Positions 1 through 12,800 of a stretch of DNA of 64,000 nt are shown piece by piece (position 1 is the first letter of the stretch; each line of letters opens with the position of its first letter). Under the pieces are notes generated by a model that made no database searches, was not told the DNA's origin, and saw only the letters and a list, made by a program, of their open reading frames with translations. Where the stretch lies: positions 38,231,742 to 38,295,741 of the forward strand of contig CM064873.1 in the NCBI GenBank assembly GCA_032719365.1, read 5' to 3'. The DNA is from Prinsepia uniflora. Lineage: Eukaryota > Streptophyta > Magnoliopsida > Rosales > Rosaceae. The translations under genes were made by a program, and so were the position numbers.

Positions 1-1565
1 TTTAAAACAGATAATAAACATTTATGCATGCACCAATTTAGAAAACAAGGTCCACTCACAGACCGTCCGAAGCCGCGTCTCGATACGCGTGCCATACGGC
101 TCCCCGAGCCGATCACTGTCACCGGGACTTCCAAACCTGTCCAAATTAATTTAGAGGGTTACTAACTACTTATATAACCCCTCACTAAAGCCCCGTAATT
201 TTCCCGTATTTTTAACTATTTTTAATCCCGAACCTAAACCTTCCGATGCCCCGAAACATATCGAGACGGTGTCCGATTGACACGAAACCAGTCCCAAAAT
301 GTTCGTTACATCGAATAGATGATTTCCCGTGTTGAACACTTCCCCAAAAACCCTAGCACGCGCTGCCACGCGCCGCCCAAAGGCCCCTGCGCGTGGGCCT
401 CACGCGCCGCTACAGTGCCGTCGTCCTCCCTCGATCGAACCGGTCCGACCGGCCCGGTCCGGTCCAACCTCTGCAACTGGACTGGCGTAACCGGTCCAGG
501 CCTTCTTCTCCCTCATTTTTGGTCCGATTTCCTCCATTCCAATTCCTAAATTCCTATTTTAATGTTTTCTACCAATCCCAATTAACCAAACTATCAAAAA
601 CCCACCGAAACCCATGGTTCCAAAATGAACCTCACGGTTCTGTTTTTCCATTTTCCCTTCCATGGCTTCCCAGCCGTCCTACACCATACAAACCTTCTTA
701 AAACGCCCTAAGCAACCTATTTAAATCAACCAAACCATCCAAATCGTTCCATAACCATTAAATCGAATTTAAATGGGTTTTGGGCCTAACCGGGTAATCT
801 TCTCGGGTTCAAGGCCGCCGTCCACGGCGGCGTGGCTTCCAGCCGGCCACCATCGTCCAGTCTTCATCCTCTGCTCGCTCCTGACCTCTCAGTCATGATC
901 AGTGGGGTTCAGTTTTGGATTGGGGAGGGAGAATGGATCGGTTTGGTGTTTGGGTGGAAGGAAGATAAATGATCGATGAAGGGATGGTATGCATGTATGG
1001 GTGAGATTGGCCAGTGGATGGGTGACAAGTGTCACTCATCCATTGGTTGCTGAAAAGTAACTGGACCCACTAAAGACAAACTGCACTTTTTGTCTCGTAA
1101 AACGTGCTGCCGTGAATAGTAACCGGGAACTTCCGTGAACCGTAACTTCGCCGTCGAACGTTCGAATTCGACGTGCCGCCTGTCTACGGATTCGTATCGT
1201 CCTTATCTACGTAACGGTCTTCGGCCCTCGGCCATCGGACCTCCCGATCAAAAAGTCAACTTTTGACCTCCTATTCACCCAAATTACCAAAATGCCCCTA
1301 AACTTCCGAACGTCATAACTTCCTCCTCGAATGTCGGAATTGAACGTGCCATCTGTCTATGAACTCGTGACGTCACCAACTACGTCACGGTCATCGGTCA
1401 AAGTCCATTTGACTGGCCGATTGAAAAGTCAACGTTTTGCCACCACCAGGGGCAAAACGGTCATTTCGCATCGTTCGTCCGATTTCGCTCTACTAATCAC
1501 GGATTAGCCTCACTAATCGTGATTAGTCACTAATCTAATCATGGAATTTGGGACGGGTCGTTACA
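1..1565 (-). mobile_element. LTR B, long gypsy LTR (partial, runs off left edge)
   Basis: On the minus strand this LTR begins with TGTAACGACCCGTCCC at 1565 and runs left past position 1. It interrupts the gag-pol of element A at the codons for S-P-W-K-G-I, so it is a younger insertion into A. It holds the features shared by the long LTRs of the window: two diverged tandem modules starting at the GTTGACTTTT motifs (plus positions 1424-1433 and 1251-1260, period 173 bp), a 7-bp stem-loop GCGCGTG/CACGCGC at 389-407, and GTCCACTCAC at the left edge. Whether it is a solo LTR or part of a complete element cannot be told, because the other end and the second copy of the target duplication lie outside the window. 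Confidence 0.85.
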
Positions 1566-4500
1566 CGATTCCCTTCCAAGGAGATAACTTCAAGAAAACC
1601 CAGTCTCCTACTGCAAACTCCAGATCTCTGATCCTACGGTCAGCGTAACTCTTCTGCCGGTCCTGAGCTGCCTTCAGTCGATCTCTGATCAGTGCCACTT
1701 TTTCTTGAGTAAGGTCTACTAGCTCGGAAGTAGTAAGTCTCCTCTCACCAACCTCGGTCCAACACAATGGAGTCCGACACTGTCGCCCATACAAAGCCTC
1801 ATAAGGAGCCATCCCAATACTCTCCTAATAACTGTTATTGTAGGCAAACTCCATCAAAGGTAAATGTGACTCCCAAGTACCCTGAAACTGTAAGACACAA
1901 GCTCTCATAATATCCTCGAGAATCTGGATGGTCCACTCAGACAGTCCATCGGTCTGAGGATGAAAGGCAGTACTAAAATGCAGTTTTGTCCCAAAAGCTT
2001 CCTGTAAGCTCTGCCAAAACCTGGAAGTAAACTTCGGGTCTCTGTCCGATACTATCGACTCTGGAGTCCCATGCAGCCGGATAATCTCATCAATAAACAA
2101 CTGCGCAAACTGCGCCAACCTAATGTTCTCCCGTACTGGAAAGAAATGAGCAGACTTCGTAAGTCTATCCACGATCACCCACACACCATCGTGTCCCTTC
2201 GGTGTCCTGGGAAGCTTAAATACAAAATCCATCGTCAAGTGATCCCATTTCCACTCGGGGATCGGCAAAGGTTGCATGGCTCCATAGGGTCTCTACCGCT
2301 TGGCTTTTACCTGTTGACAGATCAAGCATCTACTGACATACTCTGCAATCTCACGTTTCATACCTGGCCACCAGTAATGCTCTCGAAGTGTACGATACAT
2401 CTTGGTCCCACCAGGATGCATCGCATAAGCTGAACAGTGAGCCTCATCCAGTATCACCTTCTTCAAGGTTTCCTCCTCGGGTACACACAACCGTCCATCC
2501 TTGACCAAGGCTCCATCCTCGCGAATCTCAAAGTCCTGTCTCTTTCCAGCCTCGACCTCAATCCGTATGATGCCCAAAACGGGGTCCTCAAACTGAGCAT
2601 CAATGCCCTGACCAATCAAAACAGGTCGCACGTGGAAACTCGCTAAGAGTACTCCCTGACCATCCATAGTCAACTCTACTCCCAGTCTGCGGAGCTCAAC
2701 CAATAAAGGTAACCGGACTATCCTCAGATGCGACAAAGAACTAGCTGATTTCCTGCTCAAAGCATCGGCTACCACATTAGCCTTTTCTGGGTGATACTCG
2801 ATCGTACAGTCGTAGTCCTTAAGTAGCTCCAACCAACGATGCTGTCTCAGATTCAAATCCTTCTGAGTAAACAGATACTTCAGACTCTTGTGGTCCGTGA
2901 AAATCCTGCACCTCTCGCCGTACAAATAATGTCGCCAAATCTTCAGTGCATGAACCACCGTAGCAAGTTCCAAGTCATGTGTAGGGTAATTCATCTCATG
3001 AGGTTTTAACTGCCGGGAAACGTAAGCAATCACTTTCCCGTGCTGCATCAACACACAGTCCAAACCCTGTAAAGAAGCGTCACTATAAACCTCAAACTCC
3101 CCACTGTCATCTGGAAGGGCCAACACAGGAGCCGATGTCAACCGCCTCTTAAGCTCCTGGAAACTCTGCTCACAGTTCTCATCACAGTCAAACCGAACTC
3201 CCTTCCGAGTCAGCCGTGTCAACGGAGCAGCTAAAATAGAAAAACCCTCAATAAAGCGCCGGTAATAGCCTGCTAAACCCAGAAAACTCCTGATCTCTGT
3301 CACCGTCTTGGGCTGTTCCCAATTTGCTACCGCCTCAACCTTCTGAGGATCCACTCTGATGCCTTCGGCTGAAATCACATGACCTAGAAAACCAACACTG
3401 GTCAACCAAAACTGGCACTTGCTCAACTTCGCATACAACTGATGCTCTCTCAGGGTCTTAAGCACTATCCTCAGATGCTTCTCGTGCGCCTTCGCACTCT
3501 TCGAATATACCAAGATATCATCAATAAAGATAATCACAAAACGATCCAAGTACGACCGGAACACTCGGTTCATAAGATCCATAAAAGCTGCTGGGGTATT
3601 AGTCAATCCAAAAGACATCACAACAAACTCATAGTGACCGTACCTGGTCCGGAAGGCCGTCTTCGGTACATCCTCCTCTTTAACCCTCAACTGATGATAG
3701 CCAAAGCAAAGATCAATCTTCGAAAAGTACTGTGCTCCCTTCAGTTGGTCAAACAAATCATCAATCTGGGGTAAGGGATACTTATTCCGAATGGTTACCT
3801 TATTCAACTGTCTGTAATCAACACACAATCTCAACCCTCCATCCTTTTTCTTGACAAACAGTACAGGTGCTCCCCAAGGTGACATACTCGGTCGAATAAA
3901 TCCAATATCAACCAACTCTTGTAACTGGGCCTTTAGTTCCCTCAATTCTGCAAGTGCCATGCGGTAAGGAGTCTGTGAAATGGGCTGCGTACCTGGAAAA
4001 AGATCAATCCTGAACTCGATGTCTCGGTGAGGTGGTAATCCTGGCAACTCCTCAGAAAAAATATCGAGAAACTCCCGCACCACCGGTATATCCTCCGCCT
4101 TCACTGGTGTAGCACGTGTGTCCACCACATGGACTATGTAACCCTGGCATCCCTTACACAACAGCTTGCTAGCCTCAAGTGCCTAAATAACTCCAGTAGG
4201 GAGTGCACGCTGATCCCCCTGAAACGTGGTCTCCAGTAACCCTGGACTCCGGAAGGTCACTCTCCTATCGAAACACTCGATAGAAGCATGATCTCTCGTC
4301 AACCAGTCCATGCCCAATATAACATCGAAGTCCCGCAGATCCAGCAGTAACAAGTCCGCCATTAACTCAACCTCACCTACCAACACCTGACACTCTCTCA
4401 GTACCTGAGTCACTACCAACACCTCCCCAGTAGGTGTACTCACCCATAAGACACTCTCCAAGGTAGACACCTCCCTCTCTGTAACCAGACTACAACTACG

Positions 4501-5628
4501 GGCTATAAACGAGTGAGTCGCCCCGGGATCTATCAAAGCAAAAACAGTGTGACCAAGTTTGGTAAGTGTACCTGTCACAACTCCTGATGTTGATCTGGCC
4601 TCTTGCTGGGTTATAGCAAAAACTCGCGCCTGCGGTCCTGATGACCTACCGCGCCCTCTAGAACTGCTCGTGGCACCACCGCCACCTCTAGGGCCTACCG
4701 TCCCTGACACAGATGCAGTACTCCTCCTAGGTTCTGCTGCACCTCGACCTGCTCCACCCTCCTGGGCTAGTAACGGGCACTCTCTCCGAAAGTGGCCGCG
4801 CTCTCCACAATAATAGCAGACATCTCTACCGGGTCCACCAGTCTGTCTCCCCGTAGAAGCAACAGAAGTAGCACTCGCCTGAGGAGTCGGCTAGGCTCTA
4901 GCTCCCCGAAATCCAGAGCCCTAAAAACTACCTGGTCGGCCAAACCGGGCTTCACCAGCTGATGAAGTACCGCCATAGTTGCCCCTCTTCGGGGACCTCT
5001 GACTCTACGCTCCAGGAAAAGAATGCTCACGTCGTCGTACACTGCCCGAGTACTATGGCCTGGCAGGCAGACTAGCCTCCACTCTCACAGCAGCGTCTGA
5101 CAACTCCCTGAAAGTAGCAAATGAGCCGGATGTCACAATGGCTCTAATCTCTCCTCGAAGACCCAACTCAAACCGACGACACTTCTCAGGCTCGGTTGCC
5201 ACAAATGCAGGAGCGAATCGGGACAACATCTGGAATTTCTGCTCATACTCGGCCACTGTCATGCTCCCCTGTTTCAACTGAAGGAACTCCGCCTATTTGG
5301 CATCCCGAAAAGAGCGAGGATAATACTGGTCCAAAAACCGCTCCCGGAAAGTCTCCCAAGTCACGGTATGAGCGTCCCAACCGGACAACTCCAGCGTATA
5401 CCACCACTCATACGCTGCGCCGTCTAATAGAAAAGTAGCCAACAACACACGATCTCCTGGAGGACAATGCATCACCCCGAAGATTCACTCAAGCTGGGTG
5501 ATCCATCGTTGAGCTTCCTCTGGGTTTGCCCCACCACTGAACGTAGTAGCCCCGAGCCGCTGGGCTCGCTCAATCGACGCACTCTCCGCTTCTTCAGGTC
5601 GTGGAAGAGGTTCACGTCTCGGAGGCAT
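1566..5628 (-). pseudogene. gag-pol: gag-pol polyprotein of element A (single frame, nine nonsense codons, 3' truncated)
   Basis: The frame opens at ATG 5628 (M-P-P-R-R-E) and stays in one frame for about 1354 codons with no frameshift visible. Domains in order: gag capsid (about 5560-5050); CCHC knuckle C-Y-Y-C-G-E-R-G-H-F-R-R-E-C (4818-4777); aspartic protease with D-P-G-A-T-H-S-F (catalytic Asp 4530-4528) and D-V-I-L-G-M-D-W-L near 4310; reverse transcriptase with F-I-D-D (3528-3517); RNase H (about 3110-2850, TDHKSLKY); integrase HHCC (about 2440-2310) and D-D-35-E at 2229, 2046 and 1938. It is interrupted by TGA at 5487 and by TAG near 5292, 5052, 5015, 4922, 4894, 4182, 2292 and 1824. 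Each TAG stands where this lineage commonly has Gln or where CAG is the simplest precursor. It therefore cannot yield a full polyprotein. The family call is firm; the lineage within chromoviruses is my inference, because the C-terminal end is missing. Confidence 0.9.
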
Positions 5629-5711
5629 GGTCGAACGTACGCTGAAAGAGGCATAGAGTTAGTAAAACAACCTAAAAACGACCTCGTACCAACACAAACT
5701 GACAAACCTAT

Positions 5712-5723
5712 GCTCTGATACCA
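5712..5723 (-). other. Primer-binding site of element A (initiator Met tRNA)
   Basis: The minus strand reads TGGTATCAGAGC, the usual complement of the 3' end of plant initiator-methionine tRNA. It lies two bases inside the CA end of the 5' LTR (5726). This fixes the orientation of A and the internal edge of its LTR. Confidence 0.9.
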
Positions 5724-5725
5724 AT

Positions 5726-7133
5726 TGTCAAGACCCGTCTCAAATATCACCTCGATACCCGGAACGAACCCTGCTCCCATCTGACAATCACACTTAAAGT
5801 ACCAAAATAACCTCAACACCACTATAAGCATAACTATCAGACAAGGGAGTAAATAAAATACAACTGTAAGTCAGAGCATAGTTCATACAAAATGGACAAA
5901 AAATCCTACTAAGCTAGTTTCGCAACGGAAGAACGTCGAAAGCTCTATGCCTCGATTCCTGCCTCAACGTTCACCCCAGCGCTATCACCACGACCTGGAG
6001 GGAAAATTTAAAACCGAAAGGTGTGAGTGGACTAAAAGAAATAAAAGTTCAAAAACAATTAATCATCAAATCAGGGTTAAGAAAATAATAGTAATATTTT
6101 TCCCTCTGTTTTAAAAACATGCATGCCTAACGAAGTATCAGAAAACCACGACATAAAACAGTATAATCCATATCATAAAACCAAATATATCACTGCCAAG
6201 TCCGATCAAACCTGCTGGGTCTATCCGAGTCTTTAAACTCAACCAGGCCTCAAATGTAATCCAAGTCTTTAAACTCCCGAGTCTTTAAACTCAATAGGCC
6301 TACGGGGGTAATATCGTAAATATCTGAGTCTTTAAACTCCCGAGTCTTTAAACTCAATCCGGGCCCGTCCCCCGTCAATCAGAATCCGGGTCTTTAAACC
6401 CAATATCCAGATCCAGCAAATCCAATCCAAACCAATTTACAATCAATTCTAAATTCATATCCAAACCCGAATCTGAAATCCCTGGTTTGAAGCCCTTCCG
6501 GCGTTCAGAACCGTCATTCCGAACCCAAATCCGGAATCCCACTTTTTAAACCGAAAATCGCGATTACCACAAGTCATATTTCATAATTCATTTATACCCA
6601 TCAGAAAGCAATTATAATTTGAAATCCCAAAGTATAGGATCCAAAATCGAAAATCCCGTTTTTCTCGAAAAACGGGCAAAACCCGAAAATGTCTCAAAAA
6701 ACGTGCAAGCATAGAAATCACATATAATCATCATCAACAAGCATTTAAAACATACTTTAAACCATAAAACATAATTAAAACTAGCTAGGCATGCTCATGA
6801 GAAAAGAAAGAGTCCACTCACGAATCGGAAATTGTCAATCGCGCTCTGTGCGCTCCTCGACCGTCAACATTTCCCTCGATTAGTCAAAATTACGGTAACG
6901 CCCTCAATCTTCCGAACGTCATAACTTTTCTCCGATTGTACAAATCGGACATGCCACCTGTCTACGGACTCGTGACGTCCTAAACTACGTCATGGTCAAT
7001 GGTCAACACTCATCCAACCTGTAAATCAAAAAGTCAACTTTTGACATATTATTCATAAGGGCAAAATCGTCCTTTCATACAAATCTTTTACAAAATTACA
7101 TTTTTACCCTTCCCGAAGGTACGGGTTGTTACA
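5726..7133 (-). repeat. 5' LTR of element A (1408 bp)
   Basis: On the minus strand it starts TGTAACAACCCG at 7133 and ends GGTCTTGACA at 5726, giving the TG...CA ends of an LTR, with the primer site immediately beyond. It is about half the length of the other gypsy LTRs in the window. It carries six copies of a short palindrome of the type GAGTCTTTAAACTC or GGGTCTTTAAACCC (6218-6405), framed by GTGAGTGGAC (6023-6032) and GTCCACTCAC (6812-6821). Only one GTTGACTTTT module is clear, so the tandem dimer seen in the long LTRs seems to be missing. Confidence 0.9.
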
Positions 7134-9878
7134 ATATTAATTCCCCCGACTCGAGTGTAGAGTGAGGGTTTTGACTCGGTAAGAGCGGAGATTCGGGACT
7201 GGTGTGCTGTGAGCATGAATTAGAGGATGATGTGCCATGAGCAGGGAGGCTTGTAATGGTACGATGGGCACATCGTGAGTTAAGGTTGTGACCAGTCGTG
7301 AGATGCCGGTGTCTGGAAGGAACTATGAATAGAGATGGGAGATTTGATGACCATGGGCAGGTCATGTTCGGTACGAACGGTCAGGATGCTGTTGGTTTGA
7401 TCAGAGTGGCGGAGCGGAAGCACGGTGGACCTATGCTTCGTGTCGGATCGGGCTGGTTGGTATGGTCGGGTTTGACCATCCGTGAGAGTACTTTTGTGGA
7501 TTCATCCTGATGTGTTTGAAATGCTGAGGTTGGCATTTGGGTGATGCTGTGGCCCGTGCTTGGTGATTTCTTGAGATTGGTGATTGAAGAACTCGAGGAT
7601 CATGACTCAGGAGGTCGAGGTGAGTGATCGTTACTTATGATCCCGAGAGTTGGTTTCAAGTAGGATAGTGGTGCTCGGGGTTGAACCTCGGAAAGGTTGG
7701 GGTGCGATCATCACAAGGAGTGATGATTGACATCCTTTTGGATGTGCATAAACAGGGATAACTGACAGGTGCGTTGGTTTGGCTACGAACACGTGGTTGT
7801 GATTCGTAGGAGTTGTGGATCGCCTAAGTGTAGCGAAGTTGACGTTTAGACGGTTGGTCCAATGGTGGTATTCGTGTTGCGGATTGAGTTCCATGGTTGG
7901 AAAAGGTGGATATACTTCTAACATGGTTGGAATCTCGGAAACAGGAGCTGTTTTAGTTTAGACGATGAGATGTGTTGATTCCGAGAGATGGATACTGTGG
8001 AGTCAATTTGGGGATTCATTGAAGGAACTTCAGGAGTTGTGACCCCCCCTTGATCATGGACACATGTGGATGTGTTCAGGAGTAGAAGAGTACTTGGTGA
8101 CGTCGAGAGTGGCTTGTGTAGCGAGCGTCAGGGGATGGTGTTAAGATGAATTAAGGTAGAATGACTTGTGATCACATGGTTGGGGACCATTGTGTGTTCC
8201 GTTGAAGGATGACGGAATGAAACGGAATATGAAGTTATTGAAGAGAAACCACAATCTAGACGTGCCTTTAGACGTGTTGAGTACTTTATCAATGTGATTC
8301 GATGTGGTAGTCTGATCATTTGTGGGAATTGAAGGCGAAGTCATGAGCCAGTCAATGGGATCAACTTAGGAGTGAGTGGATCAGGATTGGATCGTTTCTG
8401 GCTCCGGTTTGAGCTGTTGTAGATCAGGAGGATCATATGTAGGACACAAGTTGGATATCTTGACTATCTTGGAGCTGTGCAGGACGTGTGTGGTCCGTCT
8501 CACATACGCATGGGTTTTGGTTTGAGATAATGCTGGGTTTGCCCTGTGTACGTAATTGAGATGTGCTTGGAGTTCATATTGGTCGGGAGACCCAGGAGAC
8601 CGGGAGACTCCGAAGGGATTTGAGTCGGATTTCCCCGGAAGATTTTTAGTTCATCCTAGTGGTAGGATTGAACCGACAGACTGCAAAAGTGAAGTATGTT
8701 TGACTTGCAGGCAGGTGGTAATCAGTGTAGTTATGAGGATGTTTTGTGTGCCCTGGGGATACACTATGAGGGTGACGGGTACACAACAGTGTTGTCGGAT
8801 GGACTTTGAGTGTAGTAGAACTCGGCTGATGCCGATGTGGTCGTTTGATGGACTTACCATAGGATGTCGTTGGAAGTATTTGAGAATGTACTCTATGACC
8901 TGTGTTTGAGGTATTCTAAAATATCTTTGTTTATTCAAAATTTGTAGGGTTGTGGTTGCGTGTGTTTGCTGATATGCACCGTGATTCAGGTTCGTTGTGA
9001 TTGGTGCATGTTTTTGAGATGTGTCCCGATGCTATTGGACGTGCATCGTGATGTTTTGGTGAAGATGTTGGTAATCGGCTTGGTGCCAAGATATGTTGTT
9101 GGTTGTCTTGGTGAATCGGAACAGTTTCGATGTGATTGATCAGTTGAGATATAAGATGGATGCTCAGAGCCATGAGTGGCTGGTGGGACCCTGATAGTGA
9201 GATGTGTGATCATGGGTTAACAAGTATGTGTTAGGATCCAGTTGCAGACAGATGGTGTAGGATGTGGATAAAGTTTCCACAAGTTGGTAGCGTTGATGGA
9301 TAGTGAAACCACCGGTGAAAGGATTGGATGAGTTAGTGGTGTGAGCGAGTACGTTGTGACTTCCGTGAAGTCGATGCGGATCGCTGATAGAAGTGGTATG
9401 GACCGTTGAATGAATGTTAATGAATAGGAGTACTGAGGTCGGTTGACATTGTCTTACGAATTGGTTTGAGAGTTGAGAATTGTGCCTGCTGGCGACAGAC
9501 TCGCATGATGTGATGTTGGTACTAGTATGCACGACTCAAGAATGAGTCGAGGTTAATGTGACCGGTAGTGCGTCACGACCGAGTGTTGGTTGAGCTGTGA
9601 GTGTCGGCTGGTGCACTGTTCGAGGTACCACAATTATGAGTTGAAAAGTGTTGATCTCGGTGAAAATCAATGGATTATGAGAAGGACTGAAACTTGGTAA
9701 AATGGTTCGCTTGACCTAGTTGGGGTGACAGTTTGGGAACTGTCTAGTTAATTTGGATTGGTAGATGATAGACACTGGGTAAGAGACCCAGGTGTGAGAT
9801 CAGTTGGATTTCCCCCAAAAAAAGTTGAGACTGTACGAGATTCGGAATTTTGGGGACGAAATTCTTTAAGGGGGAGAT
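7134..9878 (+). mobile_element. Internal remnant of element C (no recognisable coding sequence)
   Basis: This stretch lies between the inserted element A and the 3' LTR of C, and ends in a polypurine tract. No frame gives a recognisable gag, protease, RT or integrase segment; the longest open frame (8556-8909) has no motif I know. The sense strand is strongly G-rich and C-poor: in the line starting at 9241 I count 21 G to 6 C. The same skew is seen in H and R. It may be a decayed polyprotein or a non-coding internal domain like that of H. Nothing else is visible. Confidence 0.6.
9863..9878 (+). other. Polypurine tract of element C
   Basis: A purine-rich stretch (TTTAAGGGGGAGAT, after GGGGACGAAATTC) directly precedes the TGTAACG start of the 3' LTR at 9879. 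The same arrangement, on the other strand, sits next to the LTRs at 32190 and 61096. This is the plus-strand priming site for reverse transcription. Confidence 0.85.
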
Positions 9879-12800
9879 TGTAACGACCCGTCCTGGAAAC
9901 CGGGATTAAAATAGCGGTTAATGACAGATTAGTGAAGTTAATCGGTGGTTAGTTGGATCATTTCGAACGGAAGGTGCAAAATGACGATTTTGCCCTTGGA
10001 ATTGGGTGAACAGTTGACTTTTGGTTTGAGCGAACAACCAGACTGTGACCAATGATGGTGACGAAGTTCGGGACGTCACGAGTTTATATACAGGTGGCAC
10101 ATCCGATTCCGACATCCGAGGAGGAAGTTATGATGTTCAGAAGTTCAAGGGTAATTTGGTAATTTGGTTGAAAATGGGCAATTTGTTGACTTTTCAAACG
10201 ACATGAACTTTTCACGTAATTCGAGGACCATTACGTAGATCCTGATTCCCTGAGTACAACTATAGGCGCACGTTGTCATTGGACGTCGGATGATTCAGTT
10301 ATTGGTCTAAACGTGCGAGGGGCAAAATGGTAATTAGTGCATTAAGGGCATTTTGGTCATTTAATGGCCTAGGGATCTGTGCCCAGTGAAAGTGGGACAC
10401 TTGGCTATTTTTGGATGGGGTGACCACCAGGTTTTGGACACCTGGCTGGGTCTGGATGGCTGTAGAACCTTACTCACCGCCTTGGTTGGTTTTAACATTT
10501 GGTGAATTGTTTGCACGGTGTTGAACAAAGACAGAGGAAAACATAGGAGTGAAAGTGAGATGGTGAACCAATCTTCAACCCTAAACCGTGATGTATGGGA
10601 AGTCGGAAGAGAGATGATGAGGACGGTGATCACGGCGGTGGAGCATGACAGCGAGGGGTGGTGGAAAACCTGAACCACCCGTGAATCCTCTATTTCAGTT
10701 CGAGATCGTGGAATCGAATTACAGGGCTACAAAGCACAACTGACTAATTGGATGATGCTTTTGGGATGTCTAGGAGTTGATTAGACCTGGAATGGTGGCT
10801 CGTCGTGGACGGTGGCTTGAAACCGATGAGGTAAGGCCGTGTAATTCAAAAATGGTACTTCTTGCTGTAGTAATTGTTGATCAAATTAATGAATGAGATG
10901 ATGTTCAGGACGTTTTTAGGAATCAATCGAGCTTGAGACAGTGACCAGAGACGGTCTGTACTGGTCAGAGGCAAGGAAGAACAGATATGTTTTAAATGAA
11001 GACTTGAGAAGGTAATATTCAGGTCTTTAAGTCGTGTTTTAATTAGCTAAATTGATTAGGCTGAATGGGACGAAGCTAATAGGACAAATGGAATTGAAAA
11101 TCATGGAAAAACGAGGGTAAACCGTGAGCGCCGGTTCAAGATTGGACTGGATTTGCAGACCGGTTCAGATCGGTCTACTTAAGGAAGACGATGAACAGTG
11201 CTGAGGCGCATGGCTCCCACGTGCAGCCCCTTTGGGAGGCGCGTGAGGGCGTTTGGCACTGTTCATGGGGAAGTTGTCAACACGAATTTTTATCGTATCG
11301 TTGTAATGAACATTTTAAGACTGGTTTCGAGTCGATCGGACATCATCTAGATATGTTTCGGGATGTTTGAAGGTTTTAGGGCTCGGTTAAAAATAGTTAA
11401 AAATTCGGGAAAATTACGGGGCTTTAGTATAAGCTTAATGAAGTAGTTAGTGACCTTATTATGGGATTTGGATAGGTTCGGGTAAGTCGGTGATAATGGA
11501 TTGGCCGGGAACGGCGTAAGTGCACGAGTATCGAGGCAGCGGCGTAAATGGTCTGTGAGTGGACTTTGCTTTCGAAGTTATGATGCATGCATATAAGTTT
11601 TATAAGTTTTCTATACGTGATTTCTATATTTGTGAATTGATATTGATGATTTAGGGTCTTGCACGGATTTCGAGATAAGTACGTATTTGCACGTTTTACG
11701 AGATACAGTTTTCTACTATGGTTTGATGATGGTTTTGATGATTTGATTTCAGGATTTGAATTATGATTTGATTTCAAAGTGGTTTCGATAAATGCGATTT
11801 CGGGTTTTGAAATCGGATTTTAGGATGACAATTCGGGATTCGATTTTGGAACTTGAAAGTGGATTTCCGGATTTGGGTTCGGAATGATTGTTCCAGATGC
11901 TAGCTTATGGAATGATGGTTTCGGATTCGGATTTGGAAATGGATGATGGATATGATTCTGGATTTGGATTTGGATTTGGGATGCTGATTTCGGATTCGGC
12001 TTGGAATTCAAAATGGTGATTTCGAATTCGGATTTGGACATGGATTTGGAAATGGTTTAAAAATGGTTTTTGGATTGGATTTGCTAGATCTGGTTATTGG
12101 GTTTAAAGACCCGGATATGATACATGACGGAGGTGGGCTCGGATTGGGTTTAAAGACCCGGATTGAGTTTAAAGACTCGAATATTGTGATTTCCCCCGTA
12201 GGCCTATTGAGTTTAAAGACTCGGGAGTTTAAAGACTCAAATTATATTGAGGCCTGGATTGAGTTTAAAGACTCGGGAGTTTAAAGACTCGGATAGATCC
12301 AGCAGGTTCGATGGATGGAAATGGGTTTTCAAATGTGTTTTCAAATGTGTTTTGGATAACTTGATGATGTTTAATAATGATGGTTTTCACTAATGGTTTT
12401 CCGATGTTTTGGGATATGACCCGGATGTTATGGATTTTGATGGTTTTGGGCTGAGGCCCGAGATTTGAGGAAAGGAAATAAGTTCGATTTTTGTAATTGA
12501 TGATGAAATGGTTTTATGATATGAGTTGAGTATGCATGCATTGGTTTTGAAACGGAGGGTATAATTGTCTTTTCTTATAAACGGTTTTCAAAACTTATCC
12601 TTTCTTTTTGTCCACTCACTGTCTTTTATGTTTTCGATACCCTCCAGGTTTGATGCGGCGCAGGCTGTGGTTAGAGAGACGGAGACATCACACAATCACA
12701 CATGCGATCCACAGTAGATTCTGCATGCTCTGGGAAGTACGGTACTTGTGGACGGTTCGATTTGGGAATCCCTTGTCCGGCTTACATGTTACATGGAGGC

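Larger units (their letters stand above)
1566..7133 (-). mobile_element. Element A: Ty3/Gypsy chromovirus-like retrotransposon, 3' end cut off by LTR B
   Basis: This is the remains of an autonomous gypsy element on the minus strand. Reading from the right it has a 5' LTR (7133-5726), a primer-binding site (5723-5712) and one long gag-pol frame (5628-1566). The frame stops abruptly at 1566, where LTR B begins, so the C-terminal part of integrase, any chromodomain, the polypurine tract and the 3' LTR are not here; they probably lie left of the window. The domain order PR-RT-RNaseH-IN, the FIDD catalytic motif and the initiator-Met primer site fit the chromovirus (Tekay/Del-like) group. A is itself inserted into the internal region of element C; the five bases after its LTR (7134-7138, ATATT) would be the right-hand target duplication. 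Confidence 0.85.

Noticed and set aside
1566..5628. TAG as a reassigned or read-through codon in element A
   Set aside because: Eight TAG in one plant nuclear frame, plus a TGA, a truncated end and an insertion, fit decay much better than recoding.
8556..8909. 117-codon open frame in the internal remnant of C
   Set aside because: No match to gag or pol motifs; in G/T-rich sequence with few A the chance of stop-free frames is raised.
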